Source of the DNA: Atlantibacter subterraneus
GTDB lineage: Bacteria; Pseudomonadota; Gammaproteobacteria; Enterobacterales; Enterobacteriaceae
NCBI RefSeq assembly: GCF_007570865.1
Contig: NZ_VLPS01000008.1
Location: 396,315-460,314 of the forward strand
Length of the DNA: 64,000 nucleotides
Direction of reading: 5' to 3'
Shown: in pieces, positions 1 to 9,561 of the stretch
Numbering within the stretch: position 1 is the stretch's first letter
Layout: each line of letters starts with the position of its first letter
Translations under genes and position numbers: made by a program
The notes under the pieces: generated by a model
The model's input: only the letters and a program-made list of their open reading frames with translations
Database searches by the model: none
What the model was told of the DNA's origin: nothing

Positions 1-81
1 ACGCTGATTCGCCACGGCCAGTCGCTGGAGATCGAAAACTGGGGTCTGGCAACCCATCTGCTGAACGGTAATCTGCTGTAA
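1..81 (+). CDS. C-terminal fragment of an unidentified protein
   Basis: Frame 1 is open from the window edge to a TAA at 79-81 and encodes the last 26 residues, ending in NWGLATHLLNGNLL. I do not recognise the family from so short a tail. In E. coli the neighbour of emrD is the ilvB/ivbL side of the ilvBN operon, read in the opposite direction, so this gene is probably not ilvB. The frame could also be open by chance, although its codon use resembles the real genes nearby. Confidence 0.5.
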   Translation, partial: TLIRHGQSLEIENWGLATHLLNGNLL

Positions 82-249
82 TCTGGCGCTTTCTGGCAAT
101 ATTTGTTGCCGAAAGGCGTTTACATCCCGCCCCTCCCTGTCGCCCGCGATGATCTGGCGATATCTCTGTATTGTGGTAGATTCCTCTCGCTTTTAAGTTC
201 TATCCAGAAAAATACTCCATCGTAAAAATAAGAAACCCTCTTTATCGTT

Positions 250-1434
250 ATGAAAAAGCTGACGAACTCTCATCTGCTGTTAATGTTGATTATGCTGATT
301 GCCGTCGGGCAAATGGCGCAAACCATTTATATCCCGGCGATCGCCGATATGGCCCGCGATTTACAGGTGCGTGAAGGCACGATGCAAAGCGTTATGGCCG
401 CCTATTTACTGACTTACGGCCTTTCGCAGCTGGTTTATGGCCCGATCTCAGACCGCATTGGCCGCCGCCCCGTTATCCTGGTGGGGATGAGCATTTTTAT
501 GCTGGCCACGCTGATTGCGCTGCGTACCAGCAGTTTACCGGTGCTGATCGCCGCCAGTGCGTTACAGGGCATGGGCACCGGCGTGGCGGGCGTGATGGCG
601 CGCACCATGCCGCGCGACCTGTTTGAAGGTTCGGCGCTGCGCCATGCCAATAGCCTGTTAAATATGGGTATTTTAGTCAGCCCGCTGCTTGCGCCGCTGA
701 TTGGCGGCGTACTGGATACGTTCTGGGGCTGGCGCGCCTGCTTTGCGTTTTTACTGGCGCTGTGCGTGATGGTCACCTTCAGCATGGCGCGCTGGATGCC
801 GGAAACCCGACCGGCGCAGGCCCCACGCACCCGGCTGATCGCCAGCTATAAAACCCTGTTCGGCAACGCCGCGTTTAACTGCTTTTTACTGATGCTGATT
901 GGTGGGCTGGCGGGTATTGCGGTATTTGAAGCCTGCGCCGGGGTGTTGATGGGCGCGGTGCTGGGGCTGAACAGCATGGTGGTTAGCGTGCTGTTCATTC
1001 TGCCAATCCCGGCGGCGTTTTTTGGCGCGTGGTACGCAGGCCGCCAGAATAAACGCTTTGCCTCGCTGATGTGGCAATCGGTAATGAGCTGCCTGCTGGC
1101 CGGCGTCTTGATGTGGCTCCCCGGCTGGTTCGGCATCATGAATATCTGGACGCTACTGTTACCCGCCACGCTGTTTTTCTTTGGCGCGGGGATGCTGTTC
1201 CCCCTCGCCACCACCGGCGCGATGGAGCCGTTTCCATTCCTGGCTGGCACCGCTGGCGCGCTGGTCGGCGGCCTGCAAAACGTGGGTTCCGGGTTGCTGG
1301 CCTGGTTCTCCGCGCTGCTACCGCAAACCGGGCAAGGCAGCCTGGGTATGTTGATGACGGCGATGGGCGGCGTGATTCTGCTGTGCTGGCTGCCACTGGC
1401 GCATCGCGAGCAGCAGCAAAGCCATCTGGTTTAA
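250..1434 (+). CDS. emrD: Multidrug efflux MFS transporter EmrD
   Basis: A 394-residue inner-membrane drug/proton antiporter of the major facilitator superfamily, the same length as E. coli EmrD, which exports uncouplers and amphipathic compounds. The protein is hydrophobic throughout, consistent with 12 membrane helices. MFS motif A is visible as GPISDRIGRRP at residues 64-74, in the loop after helix 2. The ATG at 250 starts directly at the conserved N-terminus (MKKLTN). Its stop overlaps the stop of convergent yidG in a shared TTAA, with no terminator between them. The E. coli neighbours tisB/istR and yidF are not seen in the flanks. Confidence 0.95.
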   Translation: MKKLTNSHLLLMLIMLIAVGQMAQTIYIPAIADMARDLQVREGTMQSVMAAYLLTYGLSQLVYGPISDRIGRRPVILVGMSIFMLATLIALRTSSLPVLIAASALQGMGTGVAGVMARTMPRDLFEGSALRHANSLLNMGILVSPLLAPLIGGVLDTFWGWRACFAFLLALCVMVTFSMARWMPETRPAQAPRTRLIASYKTLFGNAAFNCFLLMLIGGLAGIAVFEACAGVLMGAVLGLNSMVVSVLFILPIPAAFFGAWYAGRQNKRFASLMWQSVMSCLLAGVLMWLPGWFGIMNIWTLLLPATLFFFGAGMLFPLATTGAMEPFPFLAGTAGALVGGLQNVGSGLLAWFSALLPQTGQGSLGMLMTAMGGVILLCWLPLAHREQQQSHLV

Positions 1435-1769
1435 CCCAACAGCGTCAGGATGTTATGCAGGTGGGATACGCAAAACAGCAGCGCCAGCATCACCACCGCC
1501 AGGGCAATAAGCAATTTGCCGCGCAGCGAACGGCGGTCTGAAAAGTCGCAGCGCGCAATGTCCATCAGGTTGCGTTTATGAACAAACACATAAATCAGCG
1601 CGCTGACCAGCGCCATGATCGCTAACGACAGCCAGAACAGCGCCCCTGCCTGATACCAGCTGTGGCGCAGCGCTAACGCCAGTAGCGCGCCATAGCCCAG
1701 CAGGGTGCGCAGCCAGGCCAGCGAGGTGCGCTCGGGCTGTAACCCCGGATCGCGCTGCGGGTCAACCAC
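1431..1769 (-). CDS. yidG: DUF202-type small inner-membrane protein YidG
   Basis: A 112-residue membrane protein with about three hydrophobic segments. It carries the family signature near its N-terminus (ERTSLAWLRTLLGYG, residues 13-27), which it shares with YidH next door. The molecular function of the family is not established. The reading frame begins with GTG at 1769 and overlaps the 3' end of yidH by 8 bases, so the pair is probably translationally coupled. It is slightly shorter at the N-terminus than E. coli YidG (120 residues). Confidence 0.85.
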   Translation of the reverse strand: MVDPQRDPGLQPERTSLAWLRTLLGYGALLALALRHSWYQAGALFWLSLAIMALVSALIYVFVHKRNLMDIARCDFSDRRSLRGKLLIALAVVMLALLFCVSHLHNILTLLG

Positions 1770-2109
1770 CGAGTATCACCATCGCTATCACCACTGCCGC
1801 AATCAGCATCATGGCGACGCTGATGGTTTTCAGGCTGCGGGTATAAACAAAATCCTGCTTCAGGCGCATCGCCTTTTCATTGTTCAGCCAGCGCAAATAG
1901 CCGTACAGCGCGATGCCGCCGGAAAAAAGACACAGCATTAGCGACATGATTTCCCGTACCAGCGGCGTGGCGAGCTCCGGGGCAAGCTGATCGAGCCCTA
2001 CCCCTGCCGCCAGGAACCCCAGCGCGGTGCGGATCCAGGCCAAAAATGTGCGCTCATTGGCGAGTGAGAAACGGTAATCCGGCGCTTCTCCGATCTGCGA
2101 AATTTTCAT
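1762..2109 (-). CDS. yidH: DUF202 family inner-membrane protein YidH
   Basis: A 115-residue small membrane protein with the DUF202 signature ERTFLAWIRTALGFLAAGVG near the N-terminus and three predicted membrane spans. Its function is unknown. I chose the ATG at 2109 and not the ATG at 2115: the Shine-Dalgarno AAGGA abuts the first ATG but lies 6 bases before the second, and 115 residues equals the E. coli length. It is the first gene of a yidH-yidG pair, with yidG overlapping its stop. Confidence 0.88.
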   Translation of the reverse strand: MKISQIGEAPDYRFSLANERTFLAWIRTALGFLAAGVGLDQLAPELATPLVREIMSLMLCLFSGGIALYGYLRWLNNEKAMRLKQDFVYTRSLKTISVAMMLIAAVVIAMVILGG

Positions 2110-2175
2110 GTTCATTCCTTATGCCCGGCACGACGGAGCCGGAAATGTTTTATAGCCTGGCATTATTTTATCGAT

Positions 2176-2206
2176 AAAAAAACCGGCGCTGTTAACGCCG
2201 GTTTTT
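2176..2206 (-). terminator. Rho-independent terminator after yidE
   Basis: The inverted repeat ACCGGCG/CGCCGGT (2182-2201) is flanked by an A run on the left and a T run on the right. It can therefore terminate yidE on the minus strand and also block plus-strand transcription. Confidence 0.85.
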
Positions 2207-2225
2207 GAGGGGGGAAAGACGCGCG

Positions 2226-3887
2226 TTATCCCATTCCCCAGAACAGCACCGCCAGCAGTTGTGGCGTGATGATGCGTAAAAACATCACCAGCGGATAAAC
2301 CGTGGCATAAGAGAGCGCCGCCGCACCGCTGGTCGCGTGAAGGTTATTGGCGAACGCCAGCGCGGGCGGATCGGTCATCGAACCTGCCAGCATCCCGCAC
2401 AAGGTCAGGTAGTTCATGCGGGCGAAGATCCGCGCCAGCAGGCCAACGGTGATTAACGGCACGGCGGTGATCATCACCCCATAGGCAATCCAGCTGACGC
2501 CGCTGCCGGCCAGCAGCGTATCGACAAAATCGCCGCCGGATTTCAGCCCCACCACCGACAGGAACAGTACAATTCCCAGTTCACGCAGGGCGAGGTTAGC
2601 GCTGGGCGGCATAAACCAGTACAGCTTACCGATGGTACCGATACGGCCCAGGATCAGCGCCATAATCAGCGGCCCGCCCGCCAGGCCCAGCCGCAGTGCC
2701 GCCGGGAAACCGGGGATAAACAGCGGGATAGAGCCTAACAGCACGCCCAGCCCGATACCGATAAACACTGGCAGCATCTGCACCTGCTGCAATTTTTGCT
2801 GGGCGTTGCCCACTTCCGCCGCCACGGCGTCGATAGAGGCCGGGCGCCCCACCAGATTTAAAATATCGCCAAATTGCAGGCTGGCATTGCTACTTGCCAC
2901 CAGCTCCACCCCGGCGCGGTTAAGCCGCGAGATCACCACGTCATAACGCTGTTTAAATTGCAGATCGCGGATTTTCTTGCCGAACACTTTTTCATTGGTC
3001 ACCACCACCCGCTCAACGCGCAATTCGGTGCCGTGAGTCGACAGCGAGGTATCCACTTCTTTGCCGATCACCAGCTGTGCGTTGTGCAAATCGTTTTCGC
3101 GTCCTACCAGATGCAGCAAATCGCCGATTTGAATGACGGTGGTGGGCGACGGCACCATCAGCACATCTTCACGCTTCAACCGCGAACAGATAATGGTGTC
3201 GCTATTCAGGATCGGGACATCCTGAATTGCCAGCATATTGAGGTTCGGGTTTTCGACGCGAATATTAATGGTATGCAGTTGGGCATGGCTGAAGCCGTTG
3301 CTGGCGTCGTGCTGGGCCGCTTCGTGGTCGACATTGATGCGAAAGACCATGCGGATCAGCCACATGGTCAGCAAAATACCGCAAATGCCAAACGGATAAG
3401 CCATGGCGTAGCTCATCCCCATTTGATCAACGATAGCGGTCGGCGTGCCCAAATCCGAAAGGATCTGTTGCCCGGCACCCAGCGCAGGCGTGTTGGTGAC
3501 CGCGCCGGAGAAAATTCCCAGCACCACCGGCAGGGGGATATCAAACAGCTTATGGAGAACGGCGGTGACCACGCCGCCGAGTACCACAATCAGAATCGCG
3601 AACAAATTAAGCCGCAGCCCGGAAACGCGCAGTGAGGAGAAGAAGCCCGGACCGACCTGGATGCCTATCGTATACACGAACAGGATCAGCCCAAATTCCT
3701 GGATGAAATGAAGCATATGGCCGTTAAGGCCAATCCCGGCCTGCTCGACAAAATGACCGACGATAATGCCGCCAAACAGCACGCCGCCGATACCAAGCCC
3801 GACCCCGCGAATTTTGACATTGCCGATCCATAACCCCACTACCGCCACCAGCGCCAGGATCGAAACCGTTAACGCTATCTCACTCAT
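2226..3887 (-). CDS. yidE: AspT/YidE/YbjL family putative transporter with RCK_C domains
   Basis: A 553-residue inner-membrane protein of the AAE (aspartate:alanine exchanger-like) family, the same length as E. coli YidE. The layout is a hydrophobic half (about residues 1-175), two soluble TrkA/RCK C-terminal domains (about 190-360), each with the typical VGR...D pattern ([20 protein letters not shown]), and a second hydrophobic half. RCK_C domains usually bind small regulatory ligands. The substrate is not known. It is a single-gene unit between the ibp operon and a strong terminator. Confidence 0.92.
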   Translation of the reverse strand: MSEIALTVSILALVAVVGLWIGNVKIRGVGLGIGGVLFGGIIVGHFVEQAGIGLNGHMLHFIQEFGLILFVYTIGIQVGPGFFSSLRVSGLRLNLFAILIVVLGGVVTAVLHKLFDIPLPVVLGIFSGAVTNTPALGAGQQILSDLGTPTAIVDQMGMSYAMAYPFGICGILLTMWLIRMVFRINVDHEAAQHDASNGFSHAQLHTINIRVENPNLNMLAIQDVPILNSDTIICSRLKREDVLMVPSPTTVIQIGDLLHLVGRENDLHNAQLVIGKEVDTSLSTHGTELRVERVVVTNEKVFGKKIRDLQFKQRYDVVISRLNRAGVELVASSNASLQFGDILNLVGRPASIDAVAAEVGNAQQKLQQVQMLPVFIGIGLGVLLGSIPLFIPGFPAALRLGLAGGPLIMALILGRIGTIGKLYWFMPPSANLALRELGIVLFLSVVGLKSGGDFVDTLLAGSGVSWIAYGVMITAVPLITVGLLARIFARMNYLTLCGMLAGSMTDPPALAFANNLHATSGAAALSYATVYPLVMFLRIITPQLLAVLFWGMG

Positions 3888-4007
3888 ACCGATTCCCTGT
3901 GAAACACACGATTGTTATCCGGGATTCTGGCAGAGCTATAGCGGAATGAATGGGGGTTAGCGCACAGTTTGCGGGGGGATGTACTACGATTGGGGTAGTT
4001 CGAAGAG

Positions 4008-4033
4008 GCGCGCTCCCGAAGTGGGGAGCGCGC
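4008..4033 (-). terminator. Strong hairpin downstream of ibpB
   Basis: A perfect 10-bp stem, GCGCGCTCCC/GGGAGCGCGC, with a 6-base loop lies just after the ibpB stop. The downstream side on the minus strand lacks a clear U run, so this may act as a 3' stability element instead of a classical terminator. Confidence 0.5.
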
Positions 4034-4041
4034 GGTACGGA

Positions 4042-4470
4042 TTAGCTATTTAGCGCGGGGCGTTCGCTGATGGCGATACGCTGCGGCGCGATGGCTTCCG
4101 GGATATGGCGCACCAGGTCGATATGCAACAGACCGTTGTTGAAGGTGGCACCGGAAACTTCCATATGCTCGGCCAGGGTGAAGCTCAGGTTAAACGGTTG
4201 AGTCACCAAACCCTGATGCAGCCACTTCGGCTCCTGTTCCGGCTTCTCCGGGGTGCCTTTTACGGTCAGGCGCGTGCCTTCGAGCTGGATATCTAAATCC
4301 TGCTGGCGGAACCCGGCCACCGCCAGGGTGATGCGGTAGTGGTTATCATCGCTTTTTTCGATGTTGTACGGGGGAAACGTCTGGGTTTCCGCAGTGCTTT
4401 GCAGCGCATTAGCCAGTTTGTCGAAACCAATCCACTGACGCAGAAGCGGGGATAAATCGTAGTTACGCAT
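4042..4470 (-). CDS. ibpB: Small heat shock protein IbpB
   Basis: A 142-residue cytoplasmic small heat shock protein (alpha-crystallin/HSP20 family). It co-assembles with IbpA on denatured proteins and holds them for refolding by DnaK and ClpB. The alpha-crystallin domain spans roughly residues 35-120, and the C-terminal I-x-I anchor is visible as IAI near the end. It is the second gene of the ibpA-ibpB operon, and GAAGGAG upstream of the ATG gives a good ribosome binding site. Expression should follow the sigma-32 promoter upstream of ibpA, probably with RNA-thermometer control of translation as in other enterobacteria. Confidence 0.95.
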   Translation of the reverse strand: MRNYDLSPLLRQWIGFDKLANALQSTAETQTFPPYNIEKSDDNHYRITLAVAGFRQQDLDIQLEGTRLTVKGTPEKPEQEPKWLHQGLVTQPFNLSFTLAEHMEVSGATFNNGLLHIDLVRHIPEAIAPQRIAISERPALNS

Positions 4471-4553
4471 GGTTATTCTCCTTCAATGAAGCGAGTAAAT
4501 ACCTGCAAGCTCACGCTCGCAGTGTGCTCCCAATCGGCAAGCACGGGGATTAA

Positions 4554-4570
4554 GGCCGCGCGGCGCGGCC
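4554..4570 (-). other. GC-only palindrome between ibpA and ibpB
   Basis: GGCCGCGC-G-GCGCGGCC is a perfect 8-bp inverted repeat starting 7 bases after the ibpA stop. No U run follows, so it is more likely an mRNA processing or stability hairpin than a terminator. It may help set the IbpA:IbpB ratio. Confidence 0.6.
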
Positions 4571-4577
4571 CAGGGAA

Positions 4578-4991
4578 TTAGTTGATTTCGATACGACGCG
4601 GTTTATTCGCTTCCGGAATGACGCGTTCTAAATCGATATACAGCAGGCCGTTAACCAGGTTCGCGCCGCGAACGTGGATGTTTTCAGCCAGCTGGAATTT
4701 GCGCTCGAAGTTGCGCTCGGCGATACCCTGGTAAAGATAGGTACGCTCTTTCTGTTCGGCTGCGTGCGCGCCCTTCACCACCAGCATGTTGTCCTGGGCA
4801 GTGATTTCCAGCTCGCTCTCGGCGAAACCGGCGACGGCAATCGCAATGCGGTAATGGTTTTCGTCAACCAGCTCTACGTTGTACGGAGGGTAGCCGCCGT
4901 TGCTTTGGCTCTGGTTGTTTTCCAGCAGGTTGAACAGGCGGTCAAAACCAATTGCGGAACGGTACAGCGGGGAGAGATCGAAATTACGCAT
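4578..4991 (-). CDS. ibpA: Small heat shock protein IbpA
   Basis: A 137-residue HSP20-family holdase, the same length as E. coli IbpA. It binds aggregating proteins under heat stress and recruits IbpB. The alpha-crystallin domain covers about residues 38-122, and the C-terminal I-x-I motif is IEI at 134-136. The ATG at 4991 is preceded by AGGAGC. A sigma-32 promoter lies about 105-130 bases upstream. The leader between them is where enterobacterial ibpA carries a ROSE-type RNA thermometer. Confidence 0.96.
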   Translation of the reverse strand: MRNFDLSPLYRSAIGFDRLFNLLENNQSQSNGGYPPYNVELVDENHYRIAIAVAGFAESELEITAQDNMLVVKGAHAAEQKERTYLYQGIAERNFERKFQLAENIHVRGANLVNGLLYIDLERVIPEANKPRRIEIN

Positions 4992-5085
4992 AAAAATAAG
5001 CTCCTGAAATCAGCGAGAAATTGTTTGCCTTCCCGGCGGGACAGGCGGTAAGTCACAACGTCCTGTCGGCACGTCTTCGATGACT
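4992..5085 (-). ncRNA. Probable ROSE-like RNA thermometer in the ibpA leader
   Basis: About 90 nucleotides of leader lie between the sigma-32 promoter and the ibpA start, ending in CAGGAGC before the ATG. E. coli ibpA has a ROSE-type thermometer at this place that hides the Shine-Dalgarno at low temperature. The leader has GC-rich complementary stretches (for example CCGCCTG and GGACAGGCGG-like arms) near its middle. I assign the element mainly by position, and its folding was not computed. Confidence 0.5.
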
Positions 5086-5094
5086 GTATTCCTA

Positions 5095-5122
5095 AAATGG
5101 TGGTGCAGGTCGCCGTTTCAAG
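5095..5122 (-). promoter_or_regulatory. Sigma-32 heat-shock promoter of ibpAB
   Basis: Read on the minus strand, the -35 element CTTGAAA (5116-5122) and the -10 element CACCATTT (5095-5102) are separated by 13 bases. This matches the sigma-32 consensus CTTGAAA-N13/14-CCCCATNT closely. Confidence 0.85.
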
Positions 5123-5288
5123 TCTTAAAACCGATCATTTTTTGTTGGTTTACGTTTCTTTGCGTAGACTGGTTTTAGCGCAATGGGAAAAAGCCGATTA
5201 AGTGACATAACCGCAGCCTGCGGGGATGGGGAGAAAACGATGTCTCCGCTTGATCGATACGATGCCACGACTGTAGATAACAACCACA

Positions 5289-5615
5289 ATGAAAACTTTG
5301 ATACGAATTTTGCTGTTTAGCTACACGCTCACCCTACTGGGCGGCTGCTCCAGCGTGATGACGCATACCGGCGGCGGTGAGAAAGGCGTCTATCCCGGAA
5401 CGCGCACCAGCGCCGCGCACCTTGGCGATGATAATATCAGCTGGGGCTTTAAGCCGTTGATCGCACTGGACTTACCTTTTACCGTGGTGATGGACACGGT
5501 TTTATTACCCTGGGACATCTTTCGTACCGATAAATCAGTAAAGTCGCGTGTTGAGGAGAGTGAAAAGAAGAATCACGCCGTTAACAGCGTGATCCCTCCG
5601 GCAAATTATTTATGA
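5289..5615 (+). CDS. yidQ: YceK/YidQ family (DUF1375) lipoprotein YidQ
   Basis: A 108-residue predicted lipoprotein. The N-terminus has a short charged start, a hydrophobic stretch and the lipobox LGGC with the acylated cysteine at residue 20. The body carries the family pattern PGTR...LDLPFTVVMDTVLLPWDIFRTD. The function is unknown. It reads toward yidR, and the two stops overlap by 10 bases. Confidence 0.87.
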   Translation: MKTLIRILLFSYTLTLLGGCSSVMTHTGGGEKGVYPGTRTSAAHLGDDNISWGFKPLIALDLPFTVVMDTVLLPWDIFRTDKSVKSRVEESEKKNHAVNSVIPPANYL

Positions 5616-6865
5616 CCGGTTTCCGCCATCCAAAGCTGCTGATAACCGTCTTTATGCGCCATCCAGGCCACGTTTTTTCCGTCCGGTGAAAAGACCACCG
5701 CGTCCCCAGAAGGTGAATGCCGCTGCGTCAGCGGCGTAATCGCGCCGGTTTTTGCGTCACACAGCACCACGCTACCCTGCTGAATAAAACCAAGCCACTC
5801 ACCGCTCGGGTGCCAGTTAAACGCCGATTCCACGCCCGCTTCGCCAGCGGTTAACTGCTGCGGTTCACCGCCGTTTGGCGAGATCAGCCACAGCTGCACC
5901 ACGCCCCGTTCATCACGCATTAAAAACGCGATGGCATCGCCCTGTGGATTGCTGCGCACCCAGTGGCGCGGGGTCGTCGCCAGACCAGGATATGCACGAG
6001 AATGCGTGAAGGTTAGCCGCCGCTGGGCCACGCCTGCAGGCGGCGCGGGCAGCGTGGTTTCTGTGCCTGCAAGCGGCTCAGCGCCAGCCTGTTTCCACTC
6101 GGCTTCGTGCTCCGGCAAATCAACTATAAACAGCTCGGGGATTTTCTCGCCCGTCGCGCTGCGCGTATCGCCAATAAACGCCAGCGCGCGGCGCTGCACG
6201 CTGCCATCCGGCTTGCGATAGCCGTGTGCGCCCACCCAGCCCTCTTCATAGGCGCGGTTGATGTCATCGCTGCCCGGTTTGGGGGCTGGCGTAGTACGGC
6301 TGACTAACGCGCACCAGTATTGCCCGGCGTATTCACGAGGATGAACGCAGGGCGGCGTCACCGGGCCGAAAGGCAGCGCCACGCCGACGTTACGTAAATC
6401 GAGCGCCGGATCATACTCATGCAGCACATGATCGTTATAGGTAAAGCTCACCCACTCACCGTCCGGGCTGAATACATGCACGTGGCTACCACCGCGCAGC
6501 GCGCCGGGAGTAAACGGCGGAGTAATATCCATGGCATCCAGGTTATGGGCGATGCCATTTTCCAGCATCACGCCGCGACGATGGTGGAAATCATACTGCC
6601 AGCCTGCGTCCGGGTTTTCCGGGCCGTGGATAAACACATACTGTGCTTTCTGCGGGTTTACCGTCACCACGCCGACATTCGCACCCCCGGTCGCCCGGTA
6701 GAGCACATCCACCTCCCCCGTCTCGACATTAACCCGCTCAATGGTTTCACCGGTAAATGACGCGCCGGACGGACGCACGTCAAACGCCAGCCAGCGGCTG
6801 TCCGGCGTCCAGGTATTGATATTGGTGAGCTGATGGTGACGGGGGGCAAAAGTGAGTTGTTTCAT
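5606..6865 (-). CDS. yidR: DUF3748 beta-propeller-like protein YidR
   Basis: A 419-residue protein, close to the 415 of E. coli YidR. It shows repeated TolB/oligogalacturonate-lyase-like segments such as FSPDGEWVSF, PDSRWLAFD, WHPSGEWLGF and FSPDGKNVAW, which suggests a beta-propeller. There is no obvious signal peptide. The biochemical function is not known. It lies upstream of dgoT in the same direction, but a terminator separates the two. Confidence 0.85.
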   Translation of the reverse strand: MKQLTFAPRHHQLTNINTWTPDSRWLAFDVRPSGASFTGETIERVNVETGEVDVLYRATGGANVGVVTVNPQKAQYVFIHGPENPDAGWQYDFHHRRGVMLENGIAHNLDAMDITPPFTPGALRGGSHVHVFSPDGEWVSFTYNDHVLHEYDPALDLRNVGVALPFGPVTPPCVHPREYAGQYWCALVSRTTPAPKPGSDDINRAYEEGWVGAHGYRKPDGSVQRRALAFIGDTRSATGEKIPELFIVDLPEHEAEWKQAGAEPLAGTETTLPAPPAGVAQRRLTFTHSRAYPGLATTPRHWVRSNPQGDAIAFLMRDERGVVQLWLISPNGGEPQQLTAGEAGVESAFNWHPSGEWLGFIQQGSVVLCDAKTGAITPLTQRHSPSGDAVVFSPDGKNVAWMAHKDGYQQLWMAETGHK

Positions 6866-6909
6866 AAACAGGCTCGTTCAGATGGCGGTAATGCCCATCA
6901 TAGTACGCT

Positions 6910-6940
6910 AAAAAAACAGGCGCCCGATGGCAGGCGTCTG
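6910..6940 (-). terminator. Terminator downstream of dgoT
   Basis: On the minus strand an imperfect stem, CAGACGCC/GGCGCCTG (6917-6940), is followed by seven Ts. It separates dgoT from yidR. Confidence 0.65.
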
Positions 6941-6946
6941 ATTTTA

Positions 6947-8239
6947 TTAACCGACCCGCTTCACATCCCCAACCAGCAAAATGTATGAGCAGGCACCCAT
7001 CAGCGCCACCGCCGAGATATACACCAGCGCCGGGGCGAAGCCGTAACCCTGCGCTAAATAGCCCACGACCAGCGGCACCGTAATCCCGCCCAGGCCGCCA
7101 ACGAAGTTAAACACCCCGCCCGTCAAACCAATCAGGCGCATCGGCGCAAGTGAAGAAACCAGCGACCAGGTGATGGATGCAAACCCGTTGCCGAAAAACG
7201 CCAGCGCCATCAGCGCCATAATCCACACCGGATCGTTAGTGTAGTTTGCGCCCATGATGCAGGTGGAAATCAACAACCCGCAGATAATCGGCGTTTTGCG
7301 CGCCACGCCCAGCGAATGCCCGCGTCGCACCAGCCGATCGGCGACCCAACCGGACAGCAGCACACCGAAAAAGGCCGCCAGGAACGGTACCGTGGTCATA
7401 AATCCGGCTTTTAACGCGGTAATGCCTTTTTCCTGGGTGAGGTAATTCGGGAACCAGGTCAGGAAAAACCACAGCGTCGAGGTCACGGCAAACTGGCCTA
7501 AATAAACACCCAGTAATTTACGATGAAAAACCAGTTTCCAGTCGGCGCGGGTGAGCGGCATACGTGCTTTTTTCTCAACCGGCGCATCGCCATCCACCAG
7601 ACCGCCGCCGTCGCGGATGTACTCCAGCTCCGCCTGGTTAACGCCTTTGCTGCGGCGCGGCGGCTGATAGACTTTGATCCAGATAAACGACCAGATGATG
7701 CCGATCCCGCCGGTGACAATAAACACCCAGTGCCAGCTCATCAGCTCCTGAATCCAAATTAGCAGCGGCGTCAAAAACGCCAGGCCGACAAACTGCCCGG
7801 AGGTATAAAAGCCCACCGCCGAAGCACGCTCATGCTCCGGGAACCAGCTGGTTACCATGCGGTTGTTGGTAGGAAACGCCGGGGCTTCAAATATGCCGGT
7901 GATAGCGCGTAAACCAATTAACGACAGCAATCCCGTGGCGAAGCCCTGGAAAAGGGTCGCCACCGACCAGCCGAAAATGGCGATAAAATAGGTTAAACGC
8001 GACCCGACGCGATCCAAAAACCAGCCGCCGGGGATCTGGCATAGCGTATATAACCAGGCAAAGGCGGAAAAGACATAACCCATTTCCGCTTTGGTAATGC
8101 CGAACTCCTTCTGAATATGGGCAGAGGCCACCGCCAGGTTGGCGCGATCGACATAACAAATCACGACGGTAATAAAGATCATAACCAGCGTTAAATAGCG
8201 GCGGCGTGTAGGTTTCGCCGCAGTTACGGAAATATCCAT
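6947..8239 (-). CDS. dgoT: D-galactonate/proton symporter DgoT
   Basis: A 430-residue MFS transporter of the anion:cation symporter family, identical in length to E. coli DgoT, which imports D-galactonate with protons. It has about 12 hydrophobic helices, the early segment [17 protein letters not shown] typical of the family, and motif-A-like sequence after helix 2 (WFLDRVGSR). It is the last gene of the dgo operon, 133 bases after dgoD. That spacer shows nothing I can name. Uptake is retained here although the kinase and aldolase genes of the pathway are lost from the locus. Confidence 0.95.
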   Translation of the reverse strand: MDISVTAAKPTRRRYLTLVMIFITVVICYVDRANLAVASAHIQKEFGITKAEMGYVFSAFAWLYTLCQIPGGWFLDRVGSRLTYFIAIFGWSVATLFQGFATGLLSLIGLRAITGIFEAPAFPTNNRMVTSWFPEHERASAVGFYTSGQFVGLAFLTPLLIWIQELMSWHWVFIVTGGIGIIWSFIWIKVYQPPRRSKGVNQAELEYIRDGGGLVDGDAPVEKKARMPLTRADWKLVFHRKLLGVYLGQFAVTSTLWFFLTWFPNYLTQEKGITALKAGFMTTVPFLAAFFGVLLSGWVADRLVRRGHSLGVARKTPIICGLLISTCIMGANYTNDPVWIMALMALAFFGNGFASITWSLVSSLAPMRLIGLTGGVFNFVGGLGGITVPLVVGYLAQGYGFAPALVYISAVALMGACSYILLVGDVKRVG

Positions 8240-8372
8240 GATGTTCTGTCTCCAGATTTTGGCATGGCGAAGCCCCTCACCATGCCCTGTGAAATACAGA
8301 GGGTGATGTATCGAATTATTTTTTTACGGCTGTTACTGAGGCGTTTTTAATTCACTTTCGCTGAGCGCGTGA

Positions 8373-9521
8373 TTACCACTCCGCGACGCTGCCATCCGCG
8401 TGTCGCCATAATGGATTACGCCAGTCAGTCACGCTTTTACTGCGTTCAATAACCTGTTGTTCATCGATTTCCACACCGAGCCCCGGTTTCATTAACGGGT
8501 GGAAATAGCCGCCATCCATCGCGAAGTCTTGTTTATTTTTAACAAAATCGAGCAGTTCTGCGCCCTGGTTATAATGAATGCCCATACTCTGTTCCTGTAG
8601 CACGGCATTACGGGAAACAAAATCGATATGCAGACACGCCGCCAGTGCAATCGGGCCGAGCGGGCAGTGCGGTGCCAGGCCGACGTCGTAAGCTTCTGCC
8701 ATCCCGGCGATTTTAAAGCATTCGGTAATGCCGCCCGCGTGGGAGAGATCCGGCTGCAAAATAGCGATGCCGCCCGCTTCCAGCACCCGCTTAAACTCAA
8801 AGCGCGAGAACATACGTTCACCTGCGGCAATCGGAATATGGGTTTGTGCGGCCAGGCGCGGGTAATATTCCGCCTGCTCGGCTAATACTGGCTCTTCAAT
8901 AAATAGCGGGCGGTATTGTTCGAGTTCCTTAATTAATATTTTCGCCATCGGCGCACTGACGCGACCGTGGAAATCCAGGCCAAATTCGATGGTATTGCCA
9001 AAAGCTTCGCGAATTTGCGCCACGGTATTCACGGCGGCATCAACTTTACGGGAATCGTCAATCACGCCTAATTCTTCGCAGCCGTTTAATTTAAAGGTGT
9101 CGAAGCCAATTTTACGCAGCGTTTCAATCCCGGCGATCGCTTCCGCCGGACGGTCGCCGCCCACCCAGCTGTAGGCTTTAATTTTATCGCGCACCAGGCC
9201 ACCCATTAATTGCCAGACCGGCGCGTTTAATACTTTGCCTTTAATATCCCACAGCGCCTGGTCGATACCGGCAATCGCACTCATTAATATCGGGCCGCCG
9301 CGATAAAATCCGCCGCGATACATAATCTGCCACAGGTCGTTGATACGCGCCGGATCCTGGCCAATTAACATTTCGCCCAGTTCATGAACCGCTGCTTCAA
9401 CCGTGCGGGCGCGGCCTTCAATTACCGGTTCGCCCCAGCCGACGATGCCTTCGTCGGTTTCGATTTTTAAAAACATCCAGCGGGGCGGTAGCCGGTACGT
9501 GGTGAGTTTGGTTATTTTCAT
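8373..9521 (-). CDS. dgoD: D-galactonate dehydratase DgoD
   Basis: A 382-residue enolase-superfamily (mandelate racemase subgroup) enzyme that dehydrates D-galactonate to 2-keto-3-deoxy-D-galactonate. Expected active-site residues are present: metal ligands D183, E209 and E235, and the acid/base histidines H185 (LDFHGR) and H285 (APHCPLGP). The ATG at 9521 follows GAGAGG. In the ancestral operon this start overlapped the dgoA stop; here the dgoA body is missing and a short out-of-frame scar precedes it. The enzyme itself looks intact. Confidence 0.96.
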   Translation of the reverse strand: MKITKLTTYRLPPRWMFLKIETDEGIVGWGEPVIEGRARTVEAAVHELGEMLIGQDPARINDLWQIMYRGGFYRGGPILMSAIAGIDQALWDIKGKVLNAPVWQLMGGLVRDKIKAYSWVGGDRPAEAIAGIETLRKIGFDTFKLNGCEELGVIDDSRKVDAAVNTVAQIREAFGNTIEFGLDFHGRVSAPMAKILIKELEQYRPLFIEEPVLAEQAEYYPRLAAQTHIPIAAGERMFSRFEFKRVLEAGGIAILQPDLSHAGGITECFKIAGMAEAYDVGLAPHCPLGPIALAACLHIDFVSRNAVLQEQSMGIHYNQGAELLDFVKNKQDFAMDGGYFHPLMKPGLGVEIDEQQVIERSKSVTDWRNPLWRHADGSVAEW

Positions 9522-9561
9522 TTCATTGCCTCTCGATACGCATGAATAAATGCCTGTGCTT
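9518..9561 (-). pseudogene. dgoA: 3' remnant of dgoA (2-dehydro-3-deoxy-6-phosphogalactonate aldolase)
   Basis: From 9559 downward the codons read [13 protein letters not shown] and then TGA at 9520-9518. This corresponds to the C-terminus of E. coli DgoA (AAAFVKAYREAVQ), including the stop that overlaps the dgoD ATG as ATGA. About 190 upstream codons are missing, so no aldolase can be made from this locus. The remnant is out of frame with the dgoK start joined to it. Confidence 0.85.
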
